Assembly (NCBI RefSeq): GCF_018739865.1
Contig: NZ_JADOER010000007.1
Location: 62,001-126,000 of the forward strand
Direction: 5' to 3'
Origin: Leptothoe kymatousa TAU-MAC 1615
Lineage (GTDB): Bacteria > Cyanobacteriota > Cyanobacteriia > Phormidesmidales > Phormidesmidaceae
DNA: 64,000 nucleotides
Shown: in pieces, positions 19,269 to 27,152 of the stretch
Layout of the letters: every line of letters begins with the position of its first letter
Numbering within the stretch: the stretch's first letter is position 1
Made by a program: the position numbers and the translations under genes
Notes under the pieces: model-generated
The model's input: the letters and a program-made list of their open reading frames with translations, nothing else
The model's database searches: none
Told to the model about the DNA's origin: nothing

Positions 19269-19805
19269 ATGTCTCGGATTGGTAAAAAGCCAGTGCCTGT
19301 CCCCTCAGGTGTAACCGTGTCTATTGATAGTCAATCGGTGATTGTTAAGGGGCCCAAGGGAGAGCTATCTCGCACATTGCCTGCGCAAGTGAGTGTTGCC
19401 CAAGATGGGGAAAAGATTGTTATAACTCGCCAGGATGATTCACGTCCGTCACGGGCTTATCATGGCTTGTCTCGCACCTTAATTGCCAATATGATTGAGG
19501 GCGTTTCTAAGGGGTTTGAAAAACGCCTTGAGATTAAAGGTGTAGGTTATCGTGCTGCGGTTAAGGGTAAAACTTTAACTATGAATCTGGGCTATAGCCA
19601 TCCCGTTGAGTTCGAACCACCAGCCGGCATCGACTTTAAAGTCGAAAGCAACACTAATGTAATTATTAGTGGAATTGATAAGGAATTGGTTGGCACTATT
19701 GCCGCAAAGATTCGCGATGCGCGGCCGCCTGAACCTTATAAGGGTAAGGGCGTACGCTATCTCGGTGAGATGGTTAGACGTAAGGCTGGTAAGGCAGGGA
19801 AATAA
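19269..19805 (+). CDS. rplF: 50S ribosomal protein L6
   Basis: The 178-residue L6 is placed at ATG 19269 ([20 protein letters not shown]), the universal L6 beginning; the frame is open 14 codons upstream without homologous sequence. The C-terminal [20 protein letters not shown] near the sarcin-ricin loop is intact. Confidence 0.97.
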   Translation: MSRIGKKPVPVPSGVTVSIDSQSVIVKGPKGELSRTLPAQVSVAQDGEKIVITRQDDSRPSRAYHGLSRTLIANMIEGVSKGFEKRLEIKGVGYRAAVKGKTLTMNLGYSHPVEFEPPAGIDFKVESNTNVIISGIDKELVGTIAAKIRDARPPEPYKGKGVRYLGEMVRRKAGKAGK

Positions 19806-19810
19806 TTGAC

Positions 19811-20170
19811 ATGAAAGCTACACGTAAGCAATCTACCCAACGTCGCCACTCACGCATTCGTCGCCGGATCAAAGGCACTGCTGATCGGCCTAGATTAGCT
19901 GTCTATCGTTCCAATAACCATATATATGCTCAGGTTATTGATGATTATAAGCATCACACTTTAGCAGCTGCATCTACATTAGATGCGGACATCAAAGATG
20001 ATGCTAGTGGAGCTACTAAGGATGCGTCCGCTAAGGTTGGTAAGCTAGTTGCTGAGCGCTCTTTAGAAAAGGGCATTAAGCAAGTGGTCTTCGACCGCGG
20101 CGGTAATTTATATCACGGTCGAGTTGCAGCTTTAGCAGAAGCGGCTCGCGAAGCTGGTCTGGATTTCTAG
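19811..20170 (+). CDS. rplR: 50S ribosomal protein L18
   Basis: The 119-residue L18 binds 5S rRNA. It is recognised by [35 protein letters not shown] and the end [20 protein letters not shown]. It starts 5 bases after rplF. Confidence 0.97.
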   Translation: MKATRKQSTQRRHSRIRRRIKGTADRPRLAVYRSNNHIYAQVIDDYKHHTLAAASTLDADIKDDASGATKDASAKVGKLVAERSLEKGIKQVVFDRGGNLYHGRVAALAEAAREAGLDF

Positions 20171-20192
20171 GACTTTTTAAAAGGTTTAAATC

Positions 20193-20717
20193 ATGGCAAA
20201 AGAGCGTCGTAAAGGTAATAAGGGCAAAGAGAAAGATTCAGAATGGCAGGAACGTGTGGTGCAAATCCGCCGCGTTACCAAAGTTGTGAAAGGTGGTAAA
20301 AAGCTGAGCTTCCGAGCCATCGTGGTTATTGGCAATGAGAAAGGCCAGGTGGGTGTAGGCGTTGGCAAAGCTAGCGATGTTATTGGTGCCGTGAAGAAAG
20401 GCGTAGCCGATGGCAAAAAGAACCTGGTGGATGTACCGTTAACGAAATCCTATTCATTACCTCATCCTTCAACGGGTGAAGCCGGTGGTGCAAGAGTATT
20501 TATGCGTCCTGCAGCTCCTGGTACTGGTGTAATTGCTGGTGGTGCTGTCCGTACAGTCCTTGAATTGGCAGGCGTCCGAAATGTCTTAGCTAAGCAGCTA
20601 GGTTCGGGCAATCAACTCAACAATGCACGCGCAGCTGCAGATGCATTGGCTGCATTGAGAACCTTCTCTGAAGTAGCCAAAGAGCGAGGGGTGTCGCTCG
20701 AGAAGCTTTACGCTTAG
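20193..20717 (+). CDS. rpsE: 30S ribosomal protein S5
   Basis: The 174-residue S5 affects decoding accuracy. It has a lysine-rich start, then [40 protein letters not shown] and [20 protein letters not shown]. Length and motifs are normal. Confidence 0.97.
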   Translation: MAKERRKGNKGKEKDSEWQERVVQIRRVTKVVKGGKKLSFRAIVVIGNEKGQVGVGVGKASDVIGAVKKGVADGKKNLVDVPLTKSYSLPHPSTGEAGGARVFMRPAAPGTGVIAGGAVRTVLELAGVRNVLAKQLGSGNQLNNARAAADALAALRTFSEVAKERGVSLEKLYA

Positions 20718-20751
20718 GTTGGAAATAAAGGAATTTATTGGATTTAGAAAA

Positions 20752-21198
20752 ATGAGATTAGAGGATGCTCAACCTAAAGCTGGTTCACGCCGCCGTCGTC
20801 GTCGTGTAGGTAGAGGTATTGCGGCAGGTCAAGGTGCCACCTGTGGCTTTGGAATGCGTGGCCAAAAGTCCCGTTCAGGTCGGCCTACACGCCCTGGCTT
20901 TGAGGGTGGTCAGCTTCCTTTATATCGCCGAATTCCGAAGCTTAAGCACTTTCCCATTGTTAATCAGAAAGTCTATACGGTTCTGAATGTTGCACGTTTG
21001 GCTGAATTGCCTGCGGGCACAGAAGTGACGTTAGAATCCTTAATGGAAGTAGGCATTATTACGTCTAACGATGGTCCCCTCAAGGTATTGGGCGATGGTG
21101 ATGTTGCGGTTGCTTTAACTGTGAAGGCTGCTGCATTTACCAATAGTGCAAAATCTAAGATCGAGGCTGCTGGCGGCACCTGTGAAATCGTTGCATAA
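20752..21198 (+). CDS. rplO: 50S ribosomal protein L15
   Basis: The 148-residue L15 is placed at ATG 20752 ([20 protein letters not shown]), the common cyanobacterial start; an in-frame TTG at 20719 would add residues overlapping the end of rpsE by context only. The motif [20 protein letters not shown] identifies the family. secY follows after 83 bases. Confidence 0.96.
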   Translation: MRLEDAQPKAGSRRRRRRVGRGIAAGQGATCGFGMRGQKSRSGRPTRPGFEGGQLPLYRRIPKLKHFPIVNQKVYTVLNVARLAELPAGTEVTLESLMEVGIITSNDGPLKVLGDGDVAVALTVKAAAFTNSAKSKIEAAGGTCEIVA

Positions 21199-21281
21199 GC
21201 CTCTAAAATAAGTTTACGTATCGTAGCTGTACTTTGGGTTTTCGCCTGGGTGCAGCTTGTGTTTAATGAGAATTTAAAACT

Positions 21282-22604
21282 ATGGTCGTCAGTCGAGGAA
21301 AGACACCCAGTGCTCAGGAAACCTTTTTGCAGATGGCTCAAGCAGCCGGTCTGCGTGGACGAATATTGGTGACCCTTGGCTTATTAGTGCTGGTGCGCCT
21401 GGGCATGTATATACCGGTACCTGGTATTGATCGTGTTGCTTTCTCGCAACAGGTTGATGCTGGAGGGTTACTGGGATTTCTAGACATCTTTGTCGGGGGT
21501 GGTTTATCCCTACTGGGAATTTTTGCCCTGGGAATTTTGCCCTATATTAATGCCTCCATCATCATGCAGCTGTTAACGGCTGCAATTCCTCAACTTGAAG
21601 ACTTACAGAAAAATGAAGGAGAAGCTGGGCGCCGTAAAATTTCTCAGATTACACGGTATGTAGCGATGGGCTGGGCTGTGTTGCAGAGCACTTTGCTGGC
21701 TAGCTTTTTGCTTAGCCCTTTTGCCAATCAGCCTGGGATTCCTTTCATTGTGGAAACTGCGATCGCACTCACAGCAGGCTCCATGTTTGTCATGTGGGTA
21801 GGCGAGCTCATTACTGAACGCGGTGTAGGCAATGGCGCATCGTTGCTAATTTTCCTAAACATTGTTTCCTCACTCCCTCGCCTGCTAAATAGCGCAGTCA
21901 TCGTTGCTCAAAACCCTAACTCTACAAGACAAGAGGTGGCGGGCATTGTGGTTGTTAGCCTTGTGTATCTAGCAATGGTCGTGGGTATTGTCTTCGTTCA
22001 AGAAGGCATGCGTCGCATTCCTATTGTTTCGGCACGACGTCAGGTTGGGCGCAAGCTCTATCTAGAAAAGAGCAACTATTTGCCCCTACGCCTAAACCAA
22101 GGCGGTGTGATGCCAATCATTTTCGCATCCGCAATTCTAGTGCTGCCACTGCAGGCAGCTCCTTACATTGCCAACACCCTGCAAAACCAAGGGGTGTCAG
22201 ATTTTGTGAATAGTTTCCTGAGTCCAGGATCTCTCCCCTACAATCTGATGTACTTGGTAATGATCTTGTTCTTCAGCTATTTCTATGCATCGCTGGTCGT
22301 AGATCCTGAAGATATGTCACGGAACCTCAAAAAAATGGGAGCTAGCATACCAGGCATCCGCCCTGGTAAAGCTACCAGCGATTTCATTGGTAAGGTGTTG
22401 AACCGTTTAACCTTCCTTGGTGCGATTTTCTTAGGTGTGGTCGCTGTGGTACCAAGTATGGTGGAAAGTGGTTTACGCGTAACCGTTTTCCAAGGTTTAG
22501 GAGCGACGTCTCTGCTAATTCTTGTTGGTGTGGCAATCGACACTGCTAAGCAGATTCAGACCTATGTGATTTCCCAACGTTACGAAGGTATGGTGAAAAA
22601 ATAG
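21282..22604 (+). CDS. secY: Protein translocase subunit SecY
   Basis: The 440-residue SecY forms the protein-conducting channel in the plasma and thylakoid membranes. About ten membrane spans are visible. Conserved segments include RLGMYIPVPGIDR, GILPYINASIIMQLL, LGLGNGxS-like ITERGVGNGASLLIF and NLKKMGASIPGIRPGK. Its stop TAG (22602-22604) shares one base with the GTG start of adk, so the two are likely translationally coupled. Confidence 0.98.
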   Translation: MVVSRGKTPSAQETFLQMAQAAGLRGRILVTLGLLVLVRLGMYIPVPGIDRVAFSQQVDAGGLLGFLDIFVGGGLSLLGIFALGILPYINASIIMQLLTAAIPQLEDLQKNEGEAGRRKISQITRYVAMGWAVLQSTLLASFLLSPFANQPGIPFIVETAIALTAGSMFVMWVGELITERGVGNGASLLIFLNIVSSLPRLLNSAVIVAQNPNSTRQEVAGIVVVSLVYLAMVVGIVFVQEGMRRIPIVSARRQVGRKLYLEKSNYLPLRLNQGGVMPIIFASAILVLPLQAAPYIANTLQNQGVSDFVNSFLSPGSLPYNLMYLVMILFFSYFYASLVVDPEDMSRNLKKMGASIPGIRPGKATSDFIGKVLNRLTFLGAIFLGVVAVVPSMVESGLRVTVFQGLGATSLLILVGVAIDTAKQIQTYVISQRYEGMVKK

Positions 22605-23158
22605 TGATCAGAATCATTTTTTTAGGCCCTCCAGGGGCCGGTAAAGGTACCCAAGCAGCAGTTATTTCCGAGGAATTCAGTGTTCCTCACATTTCAACTG
22701 GTGACATTTTGCGTGCAGCAGTTGCGGCTAAAACTGAGCTGGGGCAAAAAGCTGCGACCTACATGGATGCAGGTGAATTGGTTCCGGATGATTTGATTTT
22801 GGATCTGATTCGCAATCGCCTAAATGAAGAGGATGCATCTAAGGGCTGGATTTTGGATGGTTTCCCACGCAATGTCAGTCAGGCGAATTTTTTAGATAAG
22901 CTTTTGGCTGAAATTAGTCAGCCCTGCGAATGCGTCCTCAATCTTGAAGTGCCTGACGATATTTTAGTATCTAGGCTTTTGGCACGCGGTCGCAAAGATG
23001 ATAACGAAGATGTTATTCGCAACCGACTGGAAGTTTATCGCCAGCAAACTGAGCCTTTGATTGAATATTTTAGGAATCGTCAACAGCTTGTATCGATTAA
23101 TGGCCATCAGCCTATGGATGCAGTGGCGGCTGAATTGAAGCAGGTTCTGCAGGCTTAA
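22604..23158 (+). CDS. adk: Adenylate kinase
   Basis: The 184-residue enzyme interconverts AMP and ATP with two ADP. The P-loop is GPPGAGKGTQA near the N-terminus, followed by ISTGDILRAA (AMP binding), DGFPRNVSQA and LLARGRKDDNEDVIRNRL. The lid is the short form, without the zinc or beta insertion. Translation starts at GTG 22604 and overlaps the secY stop by one base. The secY-adk-infA order is standard. Confidence 0.97.
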   Translation: MIRIIFLGPPGAGKGTQAAVISEEFSVPHISTGDILRAAVAAKTELGQKAATYMDAGELVPDDLILDLIRNRLNEEDASKGWILDGFPRNVSQANFLDKLLAEISQPCECVLNLEVPDDILVSRLLARGRKDDNEDVIRNRLEVYRQQTEPLIEYFRNRQQLVSINGHQPMDAVAAELKQVLQA

Positions 23159-23242
23159 CAGATCCTACCCCTTAGACAGATACTTAGGAACTGATTGATC
23201 ATATCCAAGGGTATCGTTTGTTACTCTTAGATCATCACCACC

Positions 23243-23280
23243 AGCGGATGAGCTTACTTCAGTTCGTCCGCTTTGTTTGC
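23243..23280 (+). terminator. Possible attenuator or terminator between adk and infA
   Basis: AGCGGATGAG (23243-23252) can pair with TTCGTCCGCT (23263-23272) through about 10 bp, including two G-U pairs, with a 10-base loop and the T-rich stretch TTGTTTG following. It lies 36 bases before the infA start. The U-run is interrupted, so partial termination or a leader structure for infA is more likely than a strong stop. Confidence 0.4.
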
Positions 23281-23307
23281 ACTTTTAATCAAATTGAGGA
23301 TAGCTAA

Positions 23308-23532
23308 TTGTCTAAGCAAGATTTAATTGAAATGGAAGGGACTGTTACCGAATCTCTTCCTAACGCCATGTTTCGCGTTGATTTGGATAATGGGTTTAAT
23401 GTACTAGCTCATATTTCTGGTAAGATTCGCCGCAACTACATCAAAATTTTGCCAGGGGATCGCGTTAAAGTTGAGCTCACTCCCTATGACTTAACTAAGG
23501 GTCGGATTACTTACCGTTTAAGGAAAAAGTAA
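23308..23532 (+). CDS. infA: Translation initiation factor IF-1
   Basis: The 74-residue IF-1 (OB fold, binds the ribosomal A site during initiation) reads [20 protein letters not shown] and ends [16 protein letters not shown]. Translation begins at TTG 23308, 7 bases after GAGGA, so the rare start codon is well supported. In most cyanobacteria rpmJ comes next; here a minus-strand DUF1611 gene follows within 40 bases, marking an inferred inversion breakpoint. Confidence 0.96.
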
Positions 23533-23571
23533 ATCTTTAAGCTACTTGAAACATACGCTTTTAGCCGCACT

Positions 23572-24630
23572 TTAACTGCCAAGAACTGCATCTAAAATTG
23601 GGGCTGGTCCAAAGCGAACTACGTCCGTGCAGGGAAGTCCGGTAGTTTTAGTCAGAGCGGAAATTGCATCTCTAGCTGTATTTTCATTTGCCTTAAAGGT
23701 ATTGAGGGCAATGCCAACGACGCGAGGTGCGGTAAAGGTACCGCCTGCCGCTGCCACCGATTCATAGAGAGAGATGACCTTTTCTATGGAAGGGATTATA
23801 AAGTCTGGGAAGTGCTGAATATGTCCCAGACCAATTTTGTGTACCAATATTAGATGTGTTGGTTGGCTACCTCGTATGAGTGGCAAAGTTGCCGTCGAAG
23901 CTGGATTGAGCAGTGAACCCTGCCCCTCTATATAAAGCACATCGTTATTTTCACCATGGGATAAAACGGCCTGCTCCACTGCCCCCGATGCAAAATCGAC
24001 ACGTACAGCATCAAGGGCAATGCCTGGGGCACCTAGCATTAGGGCGGTCTGTCCCGTAGCAATGAGCTGAGAGGTTAAACCTTTAGCCTTAGTCGCACGA
24101 TTGAGTTCGATGCAGGTGGACATTTTGCCTACGGCCATGTCGGTCCCCACAGCTAATATCCGTCGACAGGTCAGATGTCGAGCTTTGCCAGCCCCGACGG
24201 AAAGGCCTTGCGGTTCTTGGCGCATATCCCAAATCCACTGTTCAGGATATTGATTAGGGTTAAGGTGCTTCGTCAAACTGGGGTCGTCGTTGAAGTAGGT
24301 GTGGAGACCGTTCATAACGCTGAGGCCTGCTGCGATCGCAATGCGCACATCATTTACCCAAGGGTCTGGCAAGCGCCCACCCGATGGAGCCAACCCAATA
24401 GCCAAAACATCTGCCCCATAGGCCAACGCTTCTGACATGGTGGCCACAATGGGCACCTCACGCTCAATCCCCGTTAACTCCTGAACCGATTTGCCCGCGC
24501 AGGTTTCATCAACGACCACAGCAATCGGATTGTCACTGTAGCGTAGCAGCGCTAATCCCGTTTTTCCCTTTTCTCCAGTAATACCGTTGTGCAACAAAAT
24601 GGCAATGCGATGGTGGGATTTTAGGTGCAT
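23572..24630 (-). CDS. DUF1611 family P-loop protein (DgcN-like)
   Basis: The 352-residue protein matches the DUF1611 family. It has an N-terminal Rossmann-like part with GLAPSGGRLPDPW (around residues 79-91) and a P-loop variant VGTDMAVGKMS (residues 161-171), then YIEGQGSLLNPAS. A characterised member, DgcN, is reported as an N-acetyltransferase acting on D-glutamate together with a dipeptide-epimerase-like partner. No such partner is visible here, so the substrate is open. It is convergent with infA and downstream of chrA on the same strand. Confidence 0.8.
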   Translation of the reverse strand: MHLKSHHRIAILLHNGITGEKGKTGLALLRYSDNPIAVVVDETCAGKSVQELTGIEREVPIVATMSEALAYGADVLAIGLAPSGGRLPDPWVNDVRIAIAAGLSVMNGLHTYFNDDPSLTKHLNPNQYPEQWIWDMRQEPQGLSVGAGKARHLTCRRILAVGTDMAVGKMSTCIELNRATKAKGLTSQLIATGQTALMLGAPGIALDAVRVDFASGAVEQAVLSHGENNDVLYIEGQGSLLNPASTATLPLIRGSQPTHLILVHKIGLGHIQHFPDFIIPSIEKVISLYESVAAAGGTFTAPRVVGIALNTFKANENTARDAISALTKTTGLPCTDVVRFGPAPILDAVLGS

Positions 24631-24694
24631 GGGGAGTACGACATATGAGGTGAAACAGGGAGGTCTGAATTATGAGTTTTTTTATCTGATTTTT

Positions 24695-24782
24695 TTGTTC
24701 TATGTATAACGTTCTATTTAGAACAATTTAAAACTCAAATTTAAAACTCAAAACTTGAGGCTTAAGTTTTGAGGCTCAAAAC
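24695..24782. repeat. AT-rich inverted and direct repeats between chrA and the DUF1611 gene
   Basis: The gap holds TTGTTCTA (24695-24702) and TAGAACAA (24719-24726) as an inverted pair, an inner dyad GTTCTA-TT-TAGAAC (24711-24724), two direct copies of AAAACTCAAA (24730-24739, 24743-24752), and a compact hairpin GTTTTGAG-G-CTCAAAAC (24766-24782) that abuts the chrA stop. The last may be a terminator for chrA on the minus strand; the GTTCTA dyad could be an operator for the DUF1611 gene. Confidence 0.5.
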
Positions 24783-25958
24783 CTAAGGCCCGTCGCCTAA
24801 CAATGGATAGCCCAAAAGTCCAATGGCTGCCCCTAGTAAGATCAGCTTCCATGCCGTTACCTTAAAGCGAATCAGCCCAACAAGGGATGCGATCGCAAGC
24901 AAAATAGCCAGTCCTGACAAGACTAGGTTCATCTGCACAAACGCAACATGCCCCAGGGGAACCGCTGCGGCCAAAATAGCCCCCACAACAGCCGGCTTAA
25001 TCCCCTTCAAACCAGCCTGTACCCAAGCATTCCGCCGCAAATGCACCAACAAGGGTGCCGCCAACATAATAAAGAGAAACGATGGTGTAAAAATCCCAAT
25101 AGCAGCAACCAACGCCCCCAAAAAACCAGCCACTTTGTAACCAACAAAAGCGGCGGTTAAGACCACAGGCCCAGGACTGAGCTGGCCAATGGCCACGCCA
25201 TTAATAAAGTCTGTGGTGGAGAGCCACCCCAACCGCTCCACCACTTCGAATTCTAAGAGGGGAATGATGACTAGCCCACCGCCAAAAATCAAAGTGCCAA
25301 CTTGCAGGAAAAAAGTAAACAACGGCCACCCATAGCTCACAATTCGCTCATTACCCCAAAAATGAGTCTGCCCACTGACAACCAATCCTAAAGGCATAAA
25401 ACTATGGAGGCGTAACCCCGCAGGTCCATATAGGCCCAGGCCCAATAGCCCCGCCAACAAAAAAACCATCGGCGTACTGAGGTCGCTAAAGACACTGGCC
25501 AGAAACGCCAAAATCACAATCCCAAAACTGAGCCAAGTCTGAATCGATTTGCGACCTAGCTTGTAACAAAAGCCCACAATGATCGCAATCATCACAGGCG
25601 CTAAACCAAAAAAGAGGGCCTGTAGCTGAGGTAGCTGCTGAAACTGAAAATAGGCCCAACTCAAACCCACCACGATAAAAAATGCCGGGGTAATAAAGGC
25701 GAGTCCGGCCACTAATGCACCGAGCCAACCCCCATAAACATAGCCGGTGTAAATGCCCATTTGGGTAGAGGCTGGCCCCGGCAACATTTCACAAATGGCC
25801 AGGCCATCACTAAATTCATCCGTATCTAACCAGCCCTTTTGGTCGACAGCTTCGTCACTGATCAGGGCAATGTGAGCCTGAGGTCCACCAAAACCAATTA
25901 GCCCAAGCTTGAGAAATAACAACGCTAGCTCTTGAAGCCTCATTAATTGGGCATTCAT
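24783..25958 (-). CDS. chrA: Chromate transporter, ChrA family (long form)
   Basis: The 391-residue membrane protein is a two-domain CHR transporter. Each half has the signature turn: LIGFGGPQAHIALISDE (around residues 19-35) and GTLIFGGGLVIIPLLE (around residues 220-236), each with EMLPGPASTQ- or GQLSPGPVVL-type motifs. ChrA exports chromate by proton-linked transport; in cyanobacteria the physiological role is often unproven. It is divergent from a LysR regulator 96 bases away. Confidence 0.9.
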   Translation of the reverse strand: MNAQLMRLQELALLFLKLGLIGFGGPQAHIALISDEAVDQKGWLDTDEFSDGLAICEMLPGPASTQMGIYTGYVYGGWLGALVAGLAFITPAFFIVVGLSWAYFQFQQLPQLQALFFGLAPVMIAIIVGFCYKLGRKSIQTWLSFGIVILAFLASVFSDLSTPMVFLLAGLLGLGLYGPAGLRLHSFMPLGLVVSGQTHFWGNERIVSYGWPLFTFFLQVGTLIFGGGLVIIPLLEFEVVERLGWLSTTDFINGVAIGQLSPGPVVLTAAFVGYKVAGFLGALVAAIGIFTPSFLFIMLAAPLLVHLRRNAWVQAGLKGIKPAVVGAILAAAVPLGHVAFVQMNLVLSGLAILLAIASLVGLIRFKVTAWKLILLGAAIGLLGYPLLGDGP

Positions 25959-26054
25959 AGAAAAAATCCACTCTAATAGGTTTCTTTGATAGAATAGAGT
26001 CTATAAAAGAGAAGGGTACGATTTACAAACAACCGCTGCAACGAGGACTCAGCC

Positions 26055-27014
26055 GTGATTCATGCGACGCTCCATCAACTTAAGGTGTTTGAAGCCACTG
26101 CGCGCCACGGTAGTTTTACCCGGGCAGCTGAAGAACTTTATTTAACCCAGCCAACGGTTTCTATACAAGTCAAGCAGCTTACAAAAGCCGTAGGACTTCC
26201 ACTTTTTGAGCAAATTGGCAAGCGTCTGTATCTAACCCAGGCAGGTAAAAAGCTGCTGGAAACCTGCCAAGAAATTTTTCAGGGATTAGCCCAGTTCGAA
26301 ATGTCCATTGCGGACCTGAAGGGAATGAAGCAAGGCAAACTTAGCCTTGCGGTCATTACAACTGCAAAATACTTTGTGCCCAGGCTACTGGGGCCTTTTT
26401 GTAAGCGATACCCTGGCATTGATATTTCCCTCAAGGTGACTAATCACCAGAACATTCAAGAAAGAATGATCAATAACCAGGACGACCTGTTTATTTTTAG
26501 CCAACTGCCCAGCCAACCAGATCTCAAAACCTATCCGTTCCTAGATAATCCGCTAGTGGTTATTGCCCCCACCGATCATCCCCTAGCTAGCAAGAAAAAT
26601 ATTCCCATTAGCGCTTTGAATAATGAGCCATTTATTATGCGCGAACCGGGATCGGGTACCCGCGAGGCTGTGCAAAAATTATTTGCCGCTAATGATGTCG
26701 ACGTGAAAGTCCGTCTAGAGTTGGGTAGCAATGAAGCGATTAAACAGGGTATTGCGGGTGGATTGGGAGTCTCTGTTCTGTCGCAGCATACGATTATTTC
26801 AGAAGGCACCAGTGGGGAATTTGCCATCCTCGATATAGAGGGATTTCCCATCCCTCGACAGTGGTATGTTGGCCATTTGGCTGGCAAGCAACTATCTGTA
26901 GTTGCTGAAAGCTTTTTAAAGTATTTACTAGAGGAAAGCCCCGCCCTCGCCAAGCAGTTCCTGCCAGGTTTGGGGCAGCCCATGTCTGGCAAAGAGGCAG
27001 CCCCTGTCGGCTAA
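26055..27014 (+). CDS. rbcR: LysR-type regulator, RbcR/Ycf30 (CbbR) group
   Basis: The 319-residue protein has an N-terminal winged helix (LHQLKVFEATARHGSFTRAA, then LTQPTVSIQVKQLTKAVGLPLFEQ) and a C-terminal effector domain (PLVVIAPTDHPLA, GGLGVSVLSQHT). It resembles the plastid/cyanobacterial RbcR (Ycf30) branch, which responds to carbon metabolites and controls rubisco or CO2-uptake genes. It lies beside ndhF, a placement seen in other cyanobacteria. The start used is GTG at 26055. Divergence from chrA means it could also control that transporter. The RbcR name is likely but not certain against related CmpR/NdhR proteins. Confidence 0.8.
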   Translation: MIHATLHQLKVFEATARHGSFTRAAEELYLTQPTVSIQVKQLTKAVGLPLFEQIGKRLYLTQAGKKLLETCQEIFQGLAQFEMSIADLKGMKQGKLSLAVITTAKYFVPRLLGPFCKRYPGIDISLKVTNHQNIQERMINNQDDLFIFSQLPSQPDLKTYPFLDNPLVVIAPTDHPLASKKNIPISALNNEPFIMREPGSGTREAVQKLFAANDVDVKVRLELGSNEAIKQGIAGGLGVSVLSQHTIISEGTSGEFAILDIEGFPIPRQWYVGHLAGKQLSVVAESFLKYLLEESPALAKQFLPGLGQPMSGKEAAPVG

Positions 27015-27064
27015 GCCGCATCAAGCTGTCGTTGTCTGGCAACAGATTCAATATTGAAAAAAAT

Positions 27065-27092
27065 AAAGGACAGGCAGTTTTGCCTGTCCTTT
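27065..27092. terminator. Bidirectional terminator between rbcR and ndhF
   Basis: A 12-bp perfect stem, AAAGGACAGGCA (27065-27076) and TGCCTGTCCTTT (27081-27092), with a 4-base loop has a T-run on both strands. It serves the convergent rbcR and ndhF. A second imperfect hairpin (around 27116-27142, GGAGGC-GTAA-GCCCCC) lies nearer ndhF. Confidence 0.85.
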
Positions 27093-27152
27093 TATAGTCG
27101 AAAACCTATGTTCGCAAAAGGGAGGCGTAAGCCCCCGCTTTTATCAGCAGAA

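Noticed and set aside
24695..24782. Inverted repeats as ends of a mobile element
   Set aside because: There is no transposase, no flanking duplication, and the dyads are short and adjacent to gene ends.
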